From AM-1111 sp046302135 (GTDB lineage: Bacteria > Bacteroidota > Bacteroidia > B-17B0 > Aurantibacillaceae), in the NCBI GenBank assembly GCA_046302135.1, contig JBKCIQ010000092.1:1-6794 (forward strand): a stretch of 6,794 nucleotides of DNA, given 5' to 3'. Shown here one piece after another: positions 1 through 5,981 of this stretch. Positions within the stretch are counted from its first letter, which is position 1, and each line of letters opens with the position of its first letter. Under the pieces are notes generated by a model, which saw nothing but the letters and a program-made list of their open reading frames with translations, ran no database searches and had not been told where the DNA came from. Position numbers and translations under genes: made by a program.

Positions 1-273
1 GTTTAAATCGAAACATTCTACAGGTGCATTGGTGGTACTTTGAAACCTCATTGTCACCAGATAGTTCCCTTCAATATATATTGGTGTTCCAAAAATTCCG
101 GATGATGTAGTTTCCCAGAGTATACTGTCTGAGCTTGGTCCAGCAACATCGATATAGCCATTCTTTCCCCAGTTTCCACTGATATTATTCCATCCTGTAT
201 TTTGTCCATTGACAAAATTAGAAAGACTCATAATGATAAATAGAATTCCAAGATTAATTTTGTTTTGATTCAT
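1..273 (-). CDS. Secreted propeller-like protein, N-terminal part only (runs off window)
   Basis: This is the first 91 codons of a gene reading leftwards. It starts at ATG 273-271 and stays open to base 1, so the C-terminus is missing. Residues 1-23 look like a Sec signal peptide: a short n-region (MNQNKINLG), the hydrophobic run ILFIIMSLSNF, and a probable cut between Gly23 and Gln24. The mature start (W28-N, I31-S, N38-G, G45-P-S-S-D, L52-W) lines up with the same region of the next gene upstream (W35-N-I-S, N46-G, G53-P-S-D, L60-W in the protein of 392-1918), so the two are probably paralogues. By that relationship the missing part would be a PQQ-like beta-propeller, probably with a T9SS sorting tail; this is inference. 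The start is chosen because the signal peptide begins there. No Shine-Dalgarno sequence is seen, as is usual in Bacteroidota. A terminator at 366-388 separates it from the upstream gene, so it probably has its own promoter. Confidence 0.8.
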   Translation of the reverse strand, partial: MNQNKINLGILFIIMSLSNFVNGQNTGWNNISGNWGKNGYIDVAGPSSDSILWETTSSGIFGTPIYIEGNYLVTMRFQSTTNAPVECFDLN

Positions 274-290
274 TTAAATTGTTTTTATAG

Positions 291-304
291 TAACTCTTGT
301 GGGC
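291..304 (-). promoter_or_regulatory. Leader motif shared with the paralogue
   Basis: Read on the minus strand this is GCCCACAAGAGTTA followed by CTATAAAAACA, ending about 17 bases before the ATG at 273. The paralogous gene at 1918 has CAACCCAAGAGTTTGTATATAAAC in its leader (split here: CAACCC, AAGAGTTT, GTATATAAAC). The common core is CCC(A/C)AAGAGTT followed by an A/T-rich TATA-AAA segment. It may be a conserved 5'-leader or regulatory element that was duplicated with the gene, or simply leftover sequence identity. No -7 element matching TAnnTTTG was found in the short 274-365 spacer. Confidence 0.3.
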
Positions 305-365
305 TATTTTATATTTCTTTTATACTTTTAAAACTATAAATGTTTTTGTATAATTTTTACTTAGT

Positions 366-388
366 AAAAATCTCCATTTCATTGGAGA
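366..388 (-). terminator. Intrinsic terminator after the 392-1918 gene
   Basis: Read on the minus strand, the six-base stem TCTCCA/TGGAGA (388-383 with 376-371) closes a six-base loop, ATGAAA, and is followed at once by five T residues (370-366). It starts four bases after the TAG stop at 394-392. Position, polarity and the U-tract fit a Rho-independent terminator for the secreted propeller gene. The stem is short but has three G-C pairs and no mismatch. On the plus strand there is no U-tract, so it acts one way only. Confidence 0.65.
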
Positions 389-391
389 AAA

Positions 392-1918
392 CTATTCCTT
401 TATGAGTTTTACGTAATTGCTTATCTTATTTTCAATTCCTAAAAAATAAATACCCGGTAAAAGCTTACTTAAATCAATCTCAATATTCTCAGAAGTGATT
501 TTATCTTTTGATACGATATTTCCAATATTGTCATAAACCAAATACTTCGACCCTATTAATGAAGCATTTATTTTAAGATTAATTTTGTCACTAGTTGGGT
601 TAGGGAATAAATTTAAATTTTCAGTCTGATTACTAAAATTAATAGGTTGATTTGTTAGTGCAATATCTCCTTTGTAAGCTCTTATATTGTTTCCTATTCC
701 ACATAGAATTAGTATTCCATCCCATCCGATTATTGGTCCTCCGATAAATACATTTTGAAGTGGCGTTTGCCATCTTAAAGTTAGATCGGAATTAAAAGAG
801 TAAAAATGCCCATCTGAAAATCCTCCGTTACTTACGTAAACCCGACCTGCCGCATCAATATTCATTCGTGGATAAGTTGCATCACCATAAAGAACTACCA
901 TTGAACTATCAATTAAAACACCTGATGAAGGATCTAAACGAATTACATTCCCGTTTCTTCCGTAGGTATAAACAGTTCCATCATTGCCCACTCCCCCAGA
1001 AGAGAACGGTACATAATGTATAGGCACACTCCAGTTACGTACAAATGAGGAACCATTATCTGTAAATGAATACAAAGAATCTGTTACCGGATTATTTTGT
1101 GATCTGGGAAAGTAAATTGTTCCATTAGTACCTATGAATAATCCCTGTTGTTGAATCAATCCACCCCCTAATGAAGGTGATTTATATAGTAATTGTCCTG
1201 TAGATGTATCGTAAGCAGCCAGTTTTACATTTTGAAAGTCGTTGATAATTCCGTAAAATTTTGAGCCGTAAATACTCACTTCGGCTCCATCTTGATAAGA
1301 TAATCTTGTGGTTTTCCAAACTGTACTTCCGTTATTTTTATTAATGCGTAAAACAGAATAAATGTTCCCTACAATCAAATCACCATTTGCAAGAAAATTC
1401 AATCCTTCACTTGAACTTTCATCAATTAAACTGTCTGATCTCCACAAGATCGAACCATTTGAGGCATTAAGGGCATATAAGTAGGATTTGTTGTTGTTCC
1501 CAGATCTAGACGCATACAATACGCCATCTTTTAAAGCAGAAATTTTATTGAACCAGTCCGTCGTTGGGAAGTCTACAGGTAAATTATGTGTCCATAAGGT
1601 ATCACCATTTCGAATGTCCATCATTACTATTCTACTTCCTTGCAAGAAATTACCAATGTTTGAAATTCTCACGGCTGCAAGATAAATACTATCTGATACC
1701 GGAGGCTCAGCAATAACCGAGGAAAGTCCGCCCGACCACAATAGAGTTGTGTCACTGGGACCGTATTGATTCGTTAAACCATTTCTTTGAGTATTGCCAC
1801 CTCTTGAAATGTTCCAATCCTGTCCATACACAAATAAGTTTGAAATTATAAATAACAAAAGGATCTTCAAATTCAATTCGTTTTTCAATTCTTTTATTAA
1901 TGCGTTTGGAATATTCAT
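392..1918 (-). CDS. Secreted PQQ-like beta-propeller protein with T9SS type A sorting domain
   Basis: This 508-residue exported protein has no recognised enzyme motif. Residues 1-32 are a Sec signal peptide with a long polar n-region (1-18) and the hydrophobic core ILLLFIISNLFVYG; the likely cut is before Gln33. Residues of about 35-415 hold repeated PQQ-like/quinoprotein propeller motifs, in which a D/N-rich strand and a Gly turn precede an aromatic strand: DIRNGDTLW (101-109), LNASNGSILW (150-159), INKNNGSTVW (192-201), YDTSTGQLLY (236-245), LDPSSG (328-333) and FNSDLTLRW (375-383). After a linker, residues of about 432-508 form a T9SS type A C-terminal domain with FPNP at 438-441, LKIN.SL and KYLVY (458-462), and a final L.PGIYFL strand. 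It is expected to pass Sec, then T9SS, to the cell surface or medium. The PQQ-like fold here does not imply a bound quinone: no dehydrogenase residues are visible, so a structural or binding role is more likely. The gene downstream on the same strand is a probable paralogue. Start is ATG 1918-1916, stop is TAG. Confidence 0.88.
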   Translation of the reverse strand: MNIPNALIKELKNELNLKILLLFIISNLFVYGQDWNISRGGNTQRNGLTNQYGPSDTTLLWSGGLSSVIAEPPVSDSIYLAAVRISNIGNFLQGSRIVMMDIRNGDTLWTHNLPVDFPTTDWFNKISALKDGVLYASRSGNNNKSYLYALNASNGSILWRSDSLIDESSSEGLNFLANGDLIVGNIYSVLRINKNNGSTVWKTTRLSYQDGAEVSIYGSKFYGIINDFQNVKLAAYDTSTGQLLYKSPSLGGGLIQQQGLFIGTNGTIYFPRSQNNPVTDSLYSFTDNGSSFVRNWSVPIHYVPFSSGGVGNDGTVYTYGRNGNVIRLDPSSGVLIDSSMVVLYGDATYPRMNIDAAGRVYVSNGGFSDGHFYSFNSDLTLRWQTPLQNVFIGGPIIGWDGILILCGIGNNIRAYKGDIALTNQPINFSNQTENLNLFPNPTSDKINLKINASLIGSKYLVYDNIGNIVSKDKITSENIEIDLSKLLPGIYFLGIENKISNYVKLIKE

Positions 1919-1950
1919 AATTGATACATTTTCGTTGCTAGTTTATATAC

Positions 1951-1964
1951 AAACTCTTGGGTTG
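1951..1964 (-). promoter_or_regulatory. Leader motif of the 392-1918 gene, shared with its paralogue
   Basis: On the minus strand this reads CAACCCAAGAGTTT, followed by GTATATAAAC, ending 32 bases before the ATG. The leader of the gene at 273 has the similar GCCCACAAGAGTTA then CTATAAAAACA. It lies within the expected 5' untranslated region if transcription starts near 2013. The two copies sit at different distances from their start codons (about 32 and 17 bases), which argues against a ribosome-binding role. Confidence 0.3.
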
Positions 1965-2019
1965 AGTGAAATCCTTACCAATCTTTTTATTTTTAAATTT
2001 TAAGATTTCTTCAATCAAA

Positions 2020-2027
2020 CAAAATTA
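2020..2027 (-). promoter_or_regulatory. Candidate Bacteroidota -7 element for the 392-1918 gene
   Basis: The minus strand reads TAATTTTG here, an exact fit to the Bacteroidota sigma factor -7 consensus TAnnTTTG. Transcription would start near 2013 and leave a leader of about 95 bases. No good TTG/TTTG -33 element lies 17-23 bases upstream, and the octamer is not rare in AT-rich DNA, so this is only a candidate. Confidence 0.35.
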
Positions 2028-2120
2028 CATAAGAGCTTACTGAGAATTAAACATTAAAAGGTTCAATATCTATATTTCATCATTCAGTGAATTTGTGTCA
2101 TTTTAATGAATTAAACTATC

Positions 2121-2150
2121 TCACTATTACTCACTATTACTCACTATTAT
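2121..2150 (+). repeat. 10-bp tandem repeat, three copies
   Basis: Three head-to-tail copies of TCACTATTAC lie here; the last ends in T instead of C. The unit is close to one helical turn, so the same face of the DNA is repeated. It sits about 100 bases upstream of the candidate -7 of the left gene and about 245 bases upstream of that of the right gene. It could be a phased protein-binding site or a slippage-prone tract; there is no direct evidence for either. Confidence 0.85.
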
Positions 2151-2393
2151 ATTTAATTCAATTTGTCAGCTACGGTATTTAATACAATGTAATCACATCG
2201 ATTCCAATTGCGTATTCATAAACTTTTATAATTGGATTGTTGCAAATTCAAATTTTATGGCATACCCATTTCCTTAGGTATCTTTTAATTGGGTTATAAA
2301 TTACAGAAGGATAAAAAATGGATGATATGTATTGTTTTAGGATGAATTAATTCTATTTATATTGCTAAATGAATCATAATTATTTCAATAGTC

Positions 2394-2401
2394 TATATTT
2401 G
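2394..2401 (+). promoter_or_regulatory. Candidate Bacteroidota -7 element for the helical-protein gene
   Basis: TATATTTG matches TAnnTTTG exactly and ends 33 bases before the ATG at 2435, leaving a leader of about 25-28 bases. The nearest upstream TTG (2362-2364) is 29 bases away, further than the usual 17-23, so the -33 element is weak or absent. The 9-mer CTATATTTG is repeated in the candidate promoter of the AraC-type gene (5981-5989). Confidence 0.5.
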
Positions 2402-2434
2402 TATAAATTATTGATATACAATATTTGAAATAGT

Positions 2435-3904
2435 ATGTTAAGAAAAAAATATCTATATGATTTGATTAAATCATTGAATGTTTCTGAGAAAAGATATTTG
2501 ATGGCAAAAGGTAAAAAGAATGCCTATTCTCGTATGCTTGATTTTATTTCTAGAATTGATCCTTATTCAGAAGATAAACTGAAAGAGGCGTTTCCTGAAT
2601 TTTCAAAGTCAAATAAATTAGATGTAAAGAAACACTATTTATATTATTGGATACTCAAGAGACTTTCTGATTATCACGCAGCAAATTATTCTAATCATGA
2701 AAAAATTAGTCATATCCTTATTCTAATAGATCGGTCATTAATTACTCAAGCCAACTCATTGATTCCAGGCATTAAATCTAAAATTATTCAATCTGAAAAA
2801 TATGTGGATTTACTTAAACTACTGGAAATTGAATTAAAAATACAGAAGTATAATAATGAAATCAATTCTTTGAAAATAATGGAAGAGTTGATTTATTATT
2901 CCAAAAAGTATGCGGATTTACAGACGCTGGAATCAATAAAATATAATCTCAGAAAGATACTTGATACCAATATGTTTTCCCGGTCTGAACCTGACAAAAG
3001 TAAAATTGACACTCTATTTAAAAATCCTATCGTGAAACGCAGACCTGAAACAAAAAGTTTTTTGATGAACTACAATTATAATTTGCTGTATTGTTGGAAG
3101 AATGGTTCAGAAAATAATTGGAAAAGGGCTTTTGATTTTGCTCACAAAAATTTTATGTTACTCAATAAAAATCAAAATAACATTGATGTTTTCCCGGAAA
3201 TAGCAGTGCAAATTATTTATCTTTTTTTAAACACAGCTTCCATAACTCACAACCCCATTTATAAAGAGGGCATAAAAAAACTACAACAAATCGCTGATGC
3301 ACAAATGAGCAAAAGATCCAGACTGGATACAATGTTTACCATACATCTTTCAAAGATGATTCATTTTAATCACAATCATAAAAATATTCATGATTACTCT
3401 TTCATAAAAGATGCAGAAACTTTCATTAAAAACAACAAAGAAAATTTTTCGCCCAACCGATTTAATAATTTTTATTTTGATTTAGCCAAAGCCTACTTTT
3501 ATGTAAACGATTATAAGAAATCACTTGAGTTATTAAATTATATTTATCACAACCTATATACCAAAGCACACACCATTGATTTTTATACTCACTCCAGACT
3601 ATTATTTTGTTTAACCTGTTATGAGTTTGAAGAATATGATTTAATGATTACAGTAGTAAAATCTTTAACTGAGTTTATGAAGAGAAATAAATCGTATCAT
3701 AAGTTTGAAAAATGCATAATAAAATTTATCCTTAAAGAATTACCAACTATGAGAAAACAATCAAACGGCGCTAAGGTTATTAAATTTCAAAAATTAAAAT
3801 TTGAAATTAACAGTATTTTTAAATCACAATATGAAAGAAAAGTTTTAGTCTATTTTGATTATAATTTTTGGATTGAAAATAATATCCATCTTTACAAATC
3901 ATAA
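2435..3904 (+). CDS. All-helical cytoplasmic protein with TPR-like segments, unknown function
   Basis: I cannot assign a function to this 489-residue protein. It has no signal peptide, membrane segment or nucleotide-binding motif. It opens with a basic, amphipathic stretch (LYDLIKSLNVSEKRYL, residues 7-22) and 'KHYLYYWILKRLSDY' near 66-80. This layout, Leu-rich helix + 'SEKR' + 'K.YLY..IL..L..Y', resembles a widespread but uncharacterised family of roughly 500-residue proteins in Bacteroidota; that resemblance is from memory and untested. The rest is predicted to be almost entirely alpha-helical, with TPR-like pairs, the clearest being FYFDLAKAYFYVNDYKKSLE plus LLNYIY (about 347-372), which suggests a scaffold for protein-protein contacts. 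It is rich in Lys, Asn, Ile and Tyr. The C-terminus (YFDYNFWIENNI) looks like a proper helix end rather than readthrough into foreign sequence. The ATG is supported by a candidate -7 element 33 bases upstream. The last 86 bases overlap, antisense, the open frame of a homoserine dehydrogenase relic. Confidence 0.82.
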   Translation: MLRKKYLYDLIKSLNVSEKRYLMAKGKKNAYSRMLDFISRIDPYSEDKLKEAFPEFSKSNKLDVKKHYLYYWILKRLSDYHAANYSNHEKISHILILIDRSLITQANSLIPGIKSKIIQSEKYVDLLKLLEIELKIQKYNNEINSLKIMEELIYYSKKYADLQTLESIKYNLRKILDTNMFSRSEPDKSKIDTLFKNPIVKRRPETKSFLMNYNYNLLYCWKNGSENNWKRAFDFAHKNFMLLNKNQNNIDVFPEIAVQIIYLFLNTASITHNPIYKEGIKKLQQIADAQMSKRSRLDTMFTIHLSKMIHFNHNHKNIHDYSFIKDAETFIKNNKENFSPNRFNNFYFDLAKAYFYVNDYKKSLELLNYIYHNLYTKAHTIDFYTHSRLLFCLTCYEFEEYDLMITVVKSLTEFMKRNKSYHKFEKCIIKFILKELPTMRKQSNGAKVIKFQKLKFEINSIFKSQYERKVLVYFDYNFWIENNIHLYKS

Positions 3905-4118
3905 TGAAATAATCATACTCCTCCTCGGAGTTGTATCTTAAATAAATTTTCAACAGTACATCATTTGTCAAACACATACCCTTATTTTGTTTTCGTTTCT
4001 TGAATTCATACTTGTACGCGAAAGACAATGCTGAAATATCTGACAATACTGCTGCTCCAGTAGGTAAACTTCCGGTACCCTTTCCCTGAAGAAACTGTTC
4101 GCCGCCTAACACCTTCAC
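3819..4118 (-). pseudogene. Homoserine dehydrogenase C-terminal fragment (relic)
   Basis: The minus-strand frame encodes GGEQFLQGKGTGSLPTGAAV followed by LSDISALSFAYKYEFKK, which I recognise as the conserved 'GKGAGs.PTGsAVLSDISAL..DYkYEYkK' segment of homoserine dehydrogenase, followed by the start of the short C-terminal domain seen in Bacteroidota versions (LKIYLRYNSEEE). The enzyme reduces aspartate semialdehyde to homoserine in the threonine/methionine pathway. The NAD(P)-binding and catalytic parts, some 300 residues, are absent: upstream the frame degrades into low-complexity sequence after about base 4127 and meets a TAG at 4196-4194. The only start near the homology is a GTG at 4118-4116. 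Homology is clear to about 3905; the remaining 29 codons to the stop at 3821-3819 lie antisense to the end of the helical-protein gene and may be chance. The region is visibly richer in G and C than its surroundings. I read it as a non-functional remnant; a free-standing small protein is possible but unlikely. Confidence 0.75.
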
Positions 4119-4166
4119 AATTTTTTGAAAAGAAATCTCTCTATAAGATGTCTGATTTTTACACTC

Positions 4167-4191
4167 TTGATTTTTTTTATTGTTACTTTCG
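4167..4191 (+). promoter_or_regulatory. Weak promoter candidate for the kelch gene
   Basis: TTG (4167-4169) and TACTTTCG (4184-4191) resemble the Bacteroidota -33 and -7 elements; the second has one mismatch to TAnnTTTG and is followed by CAC, as many such promoters are. The gap is 14 bases, shorter than usual. The leader would be about 80 bases. No better match was seen in 4119-4278. Confidence 0.25.
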
Positions 4192-4195
4192 CACT

Positions 4196-4216
4196 AAATA
4201 AAATTTAATTTTATTT
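4196..4216. repeat. 21-base AT-only palindrome upstream of the kelch gene
   Basis: Perfect 10-base arms, AAATAAAATT and AATTTTATTT, flank a single central T. It falls in the presumed leader or promoter of the kelch gene. It contains no G or C, and in DNA this AT-rich such a palindrome may be chance, but the symmetry is complete. It could be an operator or a weak hairpin in the leader RNA. Confidence 0.45.
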
Positions 4217-4278
4217 TGTAATTTTTTTTCAGAAAAAATATTGATCGTTAGTAAATTGAATAATTATAGAACAAGAAC

Positions 4279-5667
4279 ATGAAAAATAAAATTTTGAGAA
4301 CATGGATTTTTTTGTTGGCGCTGTTTTTTTCGATTCATTCGATTGCTCAAGTTTTTCAAACTACAGCTTCATTTAACGATGCACGATACGCACATTGTAC
4401 CGCGCAATCAAACAATGATAAAGTGTTAATTTTTGGAGGAGCAATCTCAAGTGGGTCTAGTATTAATAGCGTTTATGAATACGACCCTGCATTAAATTCA
4501 TGGTCTGCAAAAACCAGTATTCCTAACTCATTCGGATTAAGCAAAAGCACATGCGTTAAATTAAGCAATGGCAATGTGATTTTGTTTGGAGGCTCGCAAA
4601 ATGGCTCTATTCCACAGTCTAATAAAGTGTTTCAATACAACTTATCTTCTGATTCATGGACACTCCTGTCTACTCTTCCAAATTCACAAGGAAGAGAACA
4701 AATGCGCTCAACACTTATTAATGATTCAACCGTATTATTAACTGGGGGAATTGCCACAATTTCTTCAGCACTGAATTACCCGACAACATGTTATTTATAC
4801 AACACCAATACGAATACATTTACACTTGTAGGCAATTTGCCAAATGGCATAATAAATCACACTTCTACTTTGCTTGCAAACGGAGAAGTCTTAATAACCG
4901 GTGGCTTTGATGGAAACGCTGCAAGAAACGAAGCCTACGTTTACAATTTGCTAACCGGTTGGAGAACATTATCCTCAACATTAAGTTTAGCAGCTAGTTC
5001 ACACAAGGCCTTTTTGTTAAATGGTAAAGTTTATATTTATGGGGGATTCAATATCCCCTTATTTCAGTTTTCAGATAAACTAGATATATACGATCCAACA
5101 AATGATAGCATAATGCCTTTAAATACAGGCCCACTCGCTTGCTCACAATTTGCTATGGTTCCATTTAATTCAAATATACTAATCGCAGGAGGAAATAAAG
5201 TTTTACCTAATACTTCATTTGGAGTAACCAATGAGGCCTATTTATATAACGTAAATAACAATACATTCACTACTATTTCTAATCTCCCATCAGCTCGTAG
5301 CGGAATGGAAATTATGGAATTAGGAAGTACAGGGAAATTTATTTTTAGTGGTGGTCATACAGACTTATCTTCTCCATTTAATGATGCAATAATTTATGAT
5401 GCTAATCTTTCTGTAGGAATAAAGGAAAACAATTTGTTTAATCAAGCTCAATTGTATCCTAATCCTTGCCAAAACGAATTGAGACTAAAAATCAATACTT
5501 CGCTCTATTTAAATAAATATGAAGTATATAATTCCTTCGGACAACTTGTACTGTCAGGTGAAAAAAAGAGTGATAATTTTTTAATTAACACAGGCGAGTT
5601 ACCGGAAGGATTCTACATTGTTTCTATCAATGGTGCAAGCCATAAACGTTTTCAAGTAGTTCGATGA
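4279..5667 (+). CDS. Secreted seven-blade kelch propeller with T9SS type A sorting domain
   Basis: This 462-residue exported protein has a Sec signal peptide at residues 1-24 (basic MKNKILR, hydrophobic WIFLLALFFSI, probable cut around IAQ/VF). Residues of about 30-375 form seven kelch repeats, each with a hydrophobic strand ending in a Gly-Gly pair: FGG 52-54, FGG 103-105, TGG 155-157, TGG 207-209, YGG 254-256, AGG 303-305 and SGG 357-359. The repeats also carry the usual Tyr-Asp/Asn and Trp or Phe positions (VYEYDPALNSW, VFQYNLSSDSW, LYNTNTNTF). Seven repeats would close one complete beta-propeller. Residues of about 388-462 are a T9SS type A sorting domain: LYPNP (392-396), LKINTSL (403-409), KYEVY (413-417), LPEGFYIVSI. 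The tail is similar to that of the 392-1918 protein although the propellers are of different classes. The mature protein should be surface-attached or released; kelch propellers usually bind proteins or glycans, and some are galactose-oxidase-like, but I see no copper-site residues to support an enzyme. No clear terminator follows the TGA-type end at 5665-5667. Confidence 0.9.
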   Translation: MKNKILRTWIFLLALFFSIHSIAQVFQTTASFNDARYAHCTAQSNNDKVLIFGGAISSGSSINSVYEYDPALNSWSAKTSIPNSFGLSKSTCVKLSNGNVILFGGSQNGSIPQSNKVFQYNLSSDSWTLLSTLPNSQGREQMRSTLINDSTVLLTGGIATISSALNYPTTCYLYNTNTNTFTLVGNLPNGIINHTSTLLANGEVLITGGFDGNAARNEAYVYNLLTGWRTLSSTLSLAASSHKAFLLNGKVYIYGGFNIPLFQFSDKLDIYDPTNDSIMPLNTGPLACSQFAMVPFNSNILIAGGNKVLPNTSFGVTNEAYLYNVNNNTFTTISNLPSARSGMEIMELGSTGKFIFSGGHTDLSSPFNDAIIYDANLSVGIKENNLFNQAQLYPNPCQNELRLKINTSLYLNKYEVYNSFGQLVLSGEKKSDNFLINTGELPEGFYIVSINGASHKRFQVVR

Positions 5668-5775
5668 AGCTAGGTAAAATATGCAAAAATCGGTATGCTT
5701 TATTTTATGAACTCCGCTAACTTTTTTTCGAACTCATTCACAATTGATTTAAACAAAATGAATCGTTAGAATATT

Positions 5776-5822
5776 TCCCTTAAGGGTAGTAGATTGGTTT
5801 TTTAAGTCTTTTGCCTAAGGGA
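5776..5822. repeat. Inverted repeat TCCCTTA / TAAGGGA
   Basis: The seven-base arms at 5776-5782 and 5816-5822 are perfect complements around a 33-base loop; with one bulged A the stem adds two G-C pairs (GG/CC). The left arm is also part of a 10-base perfect palindrome, CCCTTAAGGG (5777-5786), so two alternative hairpins are possible. It lies about 110 bases past the kelch stop. There is no clean U-tract after the right arm, so a terminator role is doubtful; a transposon-end or repeat remnant is another option. Confidence 0.5.
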
Positions 5823-5957
5823 GACGCATCCTTTTAAATTGGCAAAACTGGTGTTTTATTTAATTTTTTAAATTTTAAAATTACTTCTGAAATTGAATAA
5901 TTTTTTATAGATGGAATTATGAAAGAAAATTATTTTTTAATCTAAAAATTTAATTTT

Positions 5958-5975
5958 ACCTAATGCTTAGTAGGT
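5958..5975. promoter_or_regulatory. Inverted repeat at the -33 region of the AraC-type gene
   Basis: ACCTA and TAGGT (5958-5962 and 5971-5975) are perfect inverted arms around eight bases that themselves contain CTAA/TTAG. The element ends six bases before the candidate -7 element. The right half (TTAGTAGGT, 5967-5975) recurs at 6022-6030. Such a position suits an operator, perhaps for the regulator encoded downstream; this is inference from position only. Confidence 0.35.
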
Positions 5976-5981
5976 TTACAC

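Larger units (their letters stand above)
1919..2434. other. Divergent intergenic spacer, 516 bp
   Basis: This AT-rich spacer lies between two divergent genes. No open reading frame with protein-like character was found on either strand. It contains a leader motif for the left gene (1951-1964), a candidate minus-strand -7 element (2020-2027), a 10-bp tandem repeat (2121-2150), an 11-base palindrome GTATT-T-AATAC (2175-2185), a 7-bp inverted repeat TCCAATT/AATTGGA with a 20-base gap (2203-2236), and a candidate plus-strand -7 element (2394-2401). It is long for a bacterial spacer and probably carries regulation for both flanking genes, or decayed sequence. Confidence 0.6.

Noticed and set aside
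1488..1685. Plus-strand 65-codon open frame
   Set aside because: It lies wholly antisense inside the well-supported secreted propeller gene and has no protein-like features.
1794..2003. Plus-strand 69-codon open frame rich in Phe/Ile/Asn
   Set aside because: Most of it is antisense to the signal-peptide end of the 392-1918 gene; the hydrophobic look is a by-product of AT-rich antisense sequence.
2121..2150. Tandem repeat as a CRISPR array or origin iterons
   Set aside because: The unit is 10 bp with no spacers, and there is no cas, replication or partition gene nearby.
2203..2236. Inverted repeat TCCAATT/AATTGGA as an operator
   Set aside because: Seven AT-rich bases with a 20-base gap are easily found by chance in a spacer of this composition; nothing places it at a promoter.
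3917..3931. Hairpin ACTCC-TCCTC-GGAGT just after the helical-protein stop, as a terminator
   Set aside because: No U-tract follows on either strand, and the bases encode the Asn-Ser-Glu-Glu-Glu stretch of the homoserine dehydrogenase relic, so the symmetry is probably incidental.
5706..5770. Short minus-strand open stretch ending FEKKLAEFIK then stop, as the tail of a decayed gene
   Set aside because: It looks like a protein C-terminus but is only 21 codons between stops, matches nothing I recognise, and has no extension in other frames.
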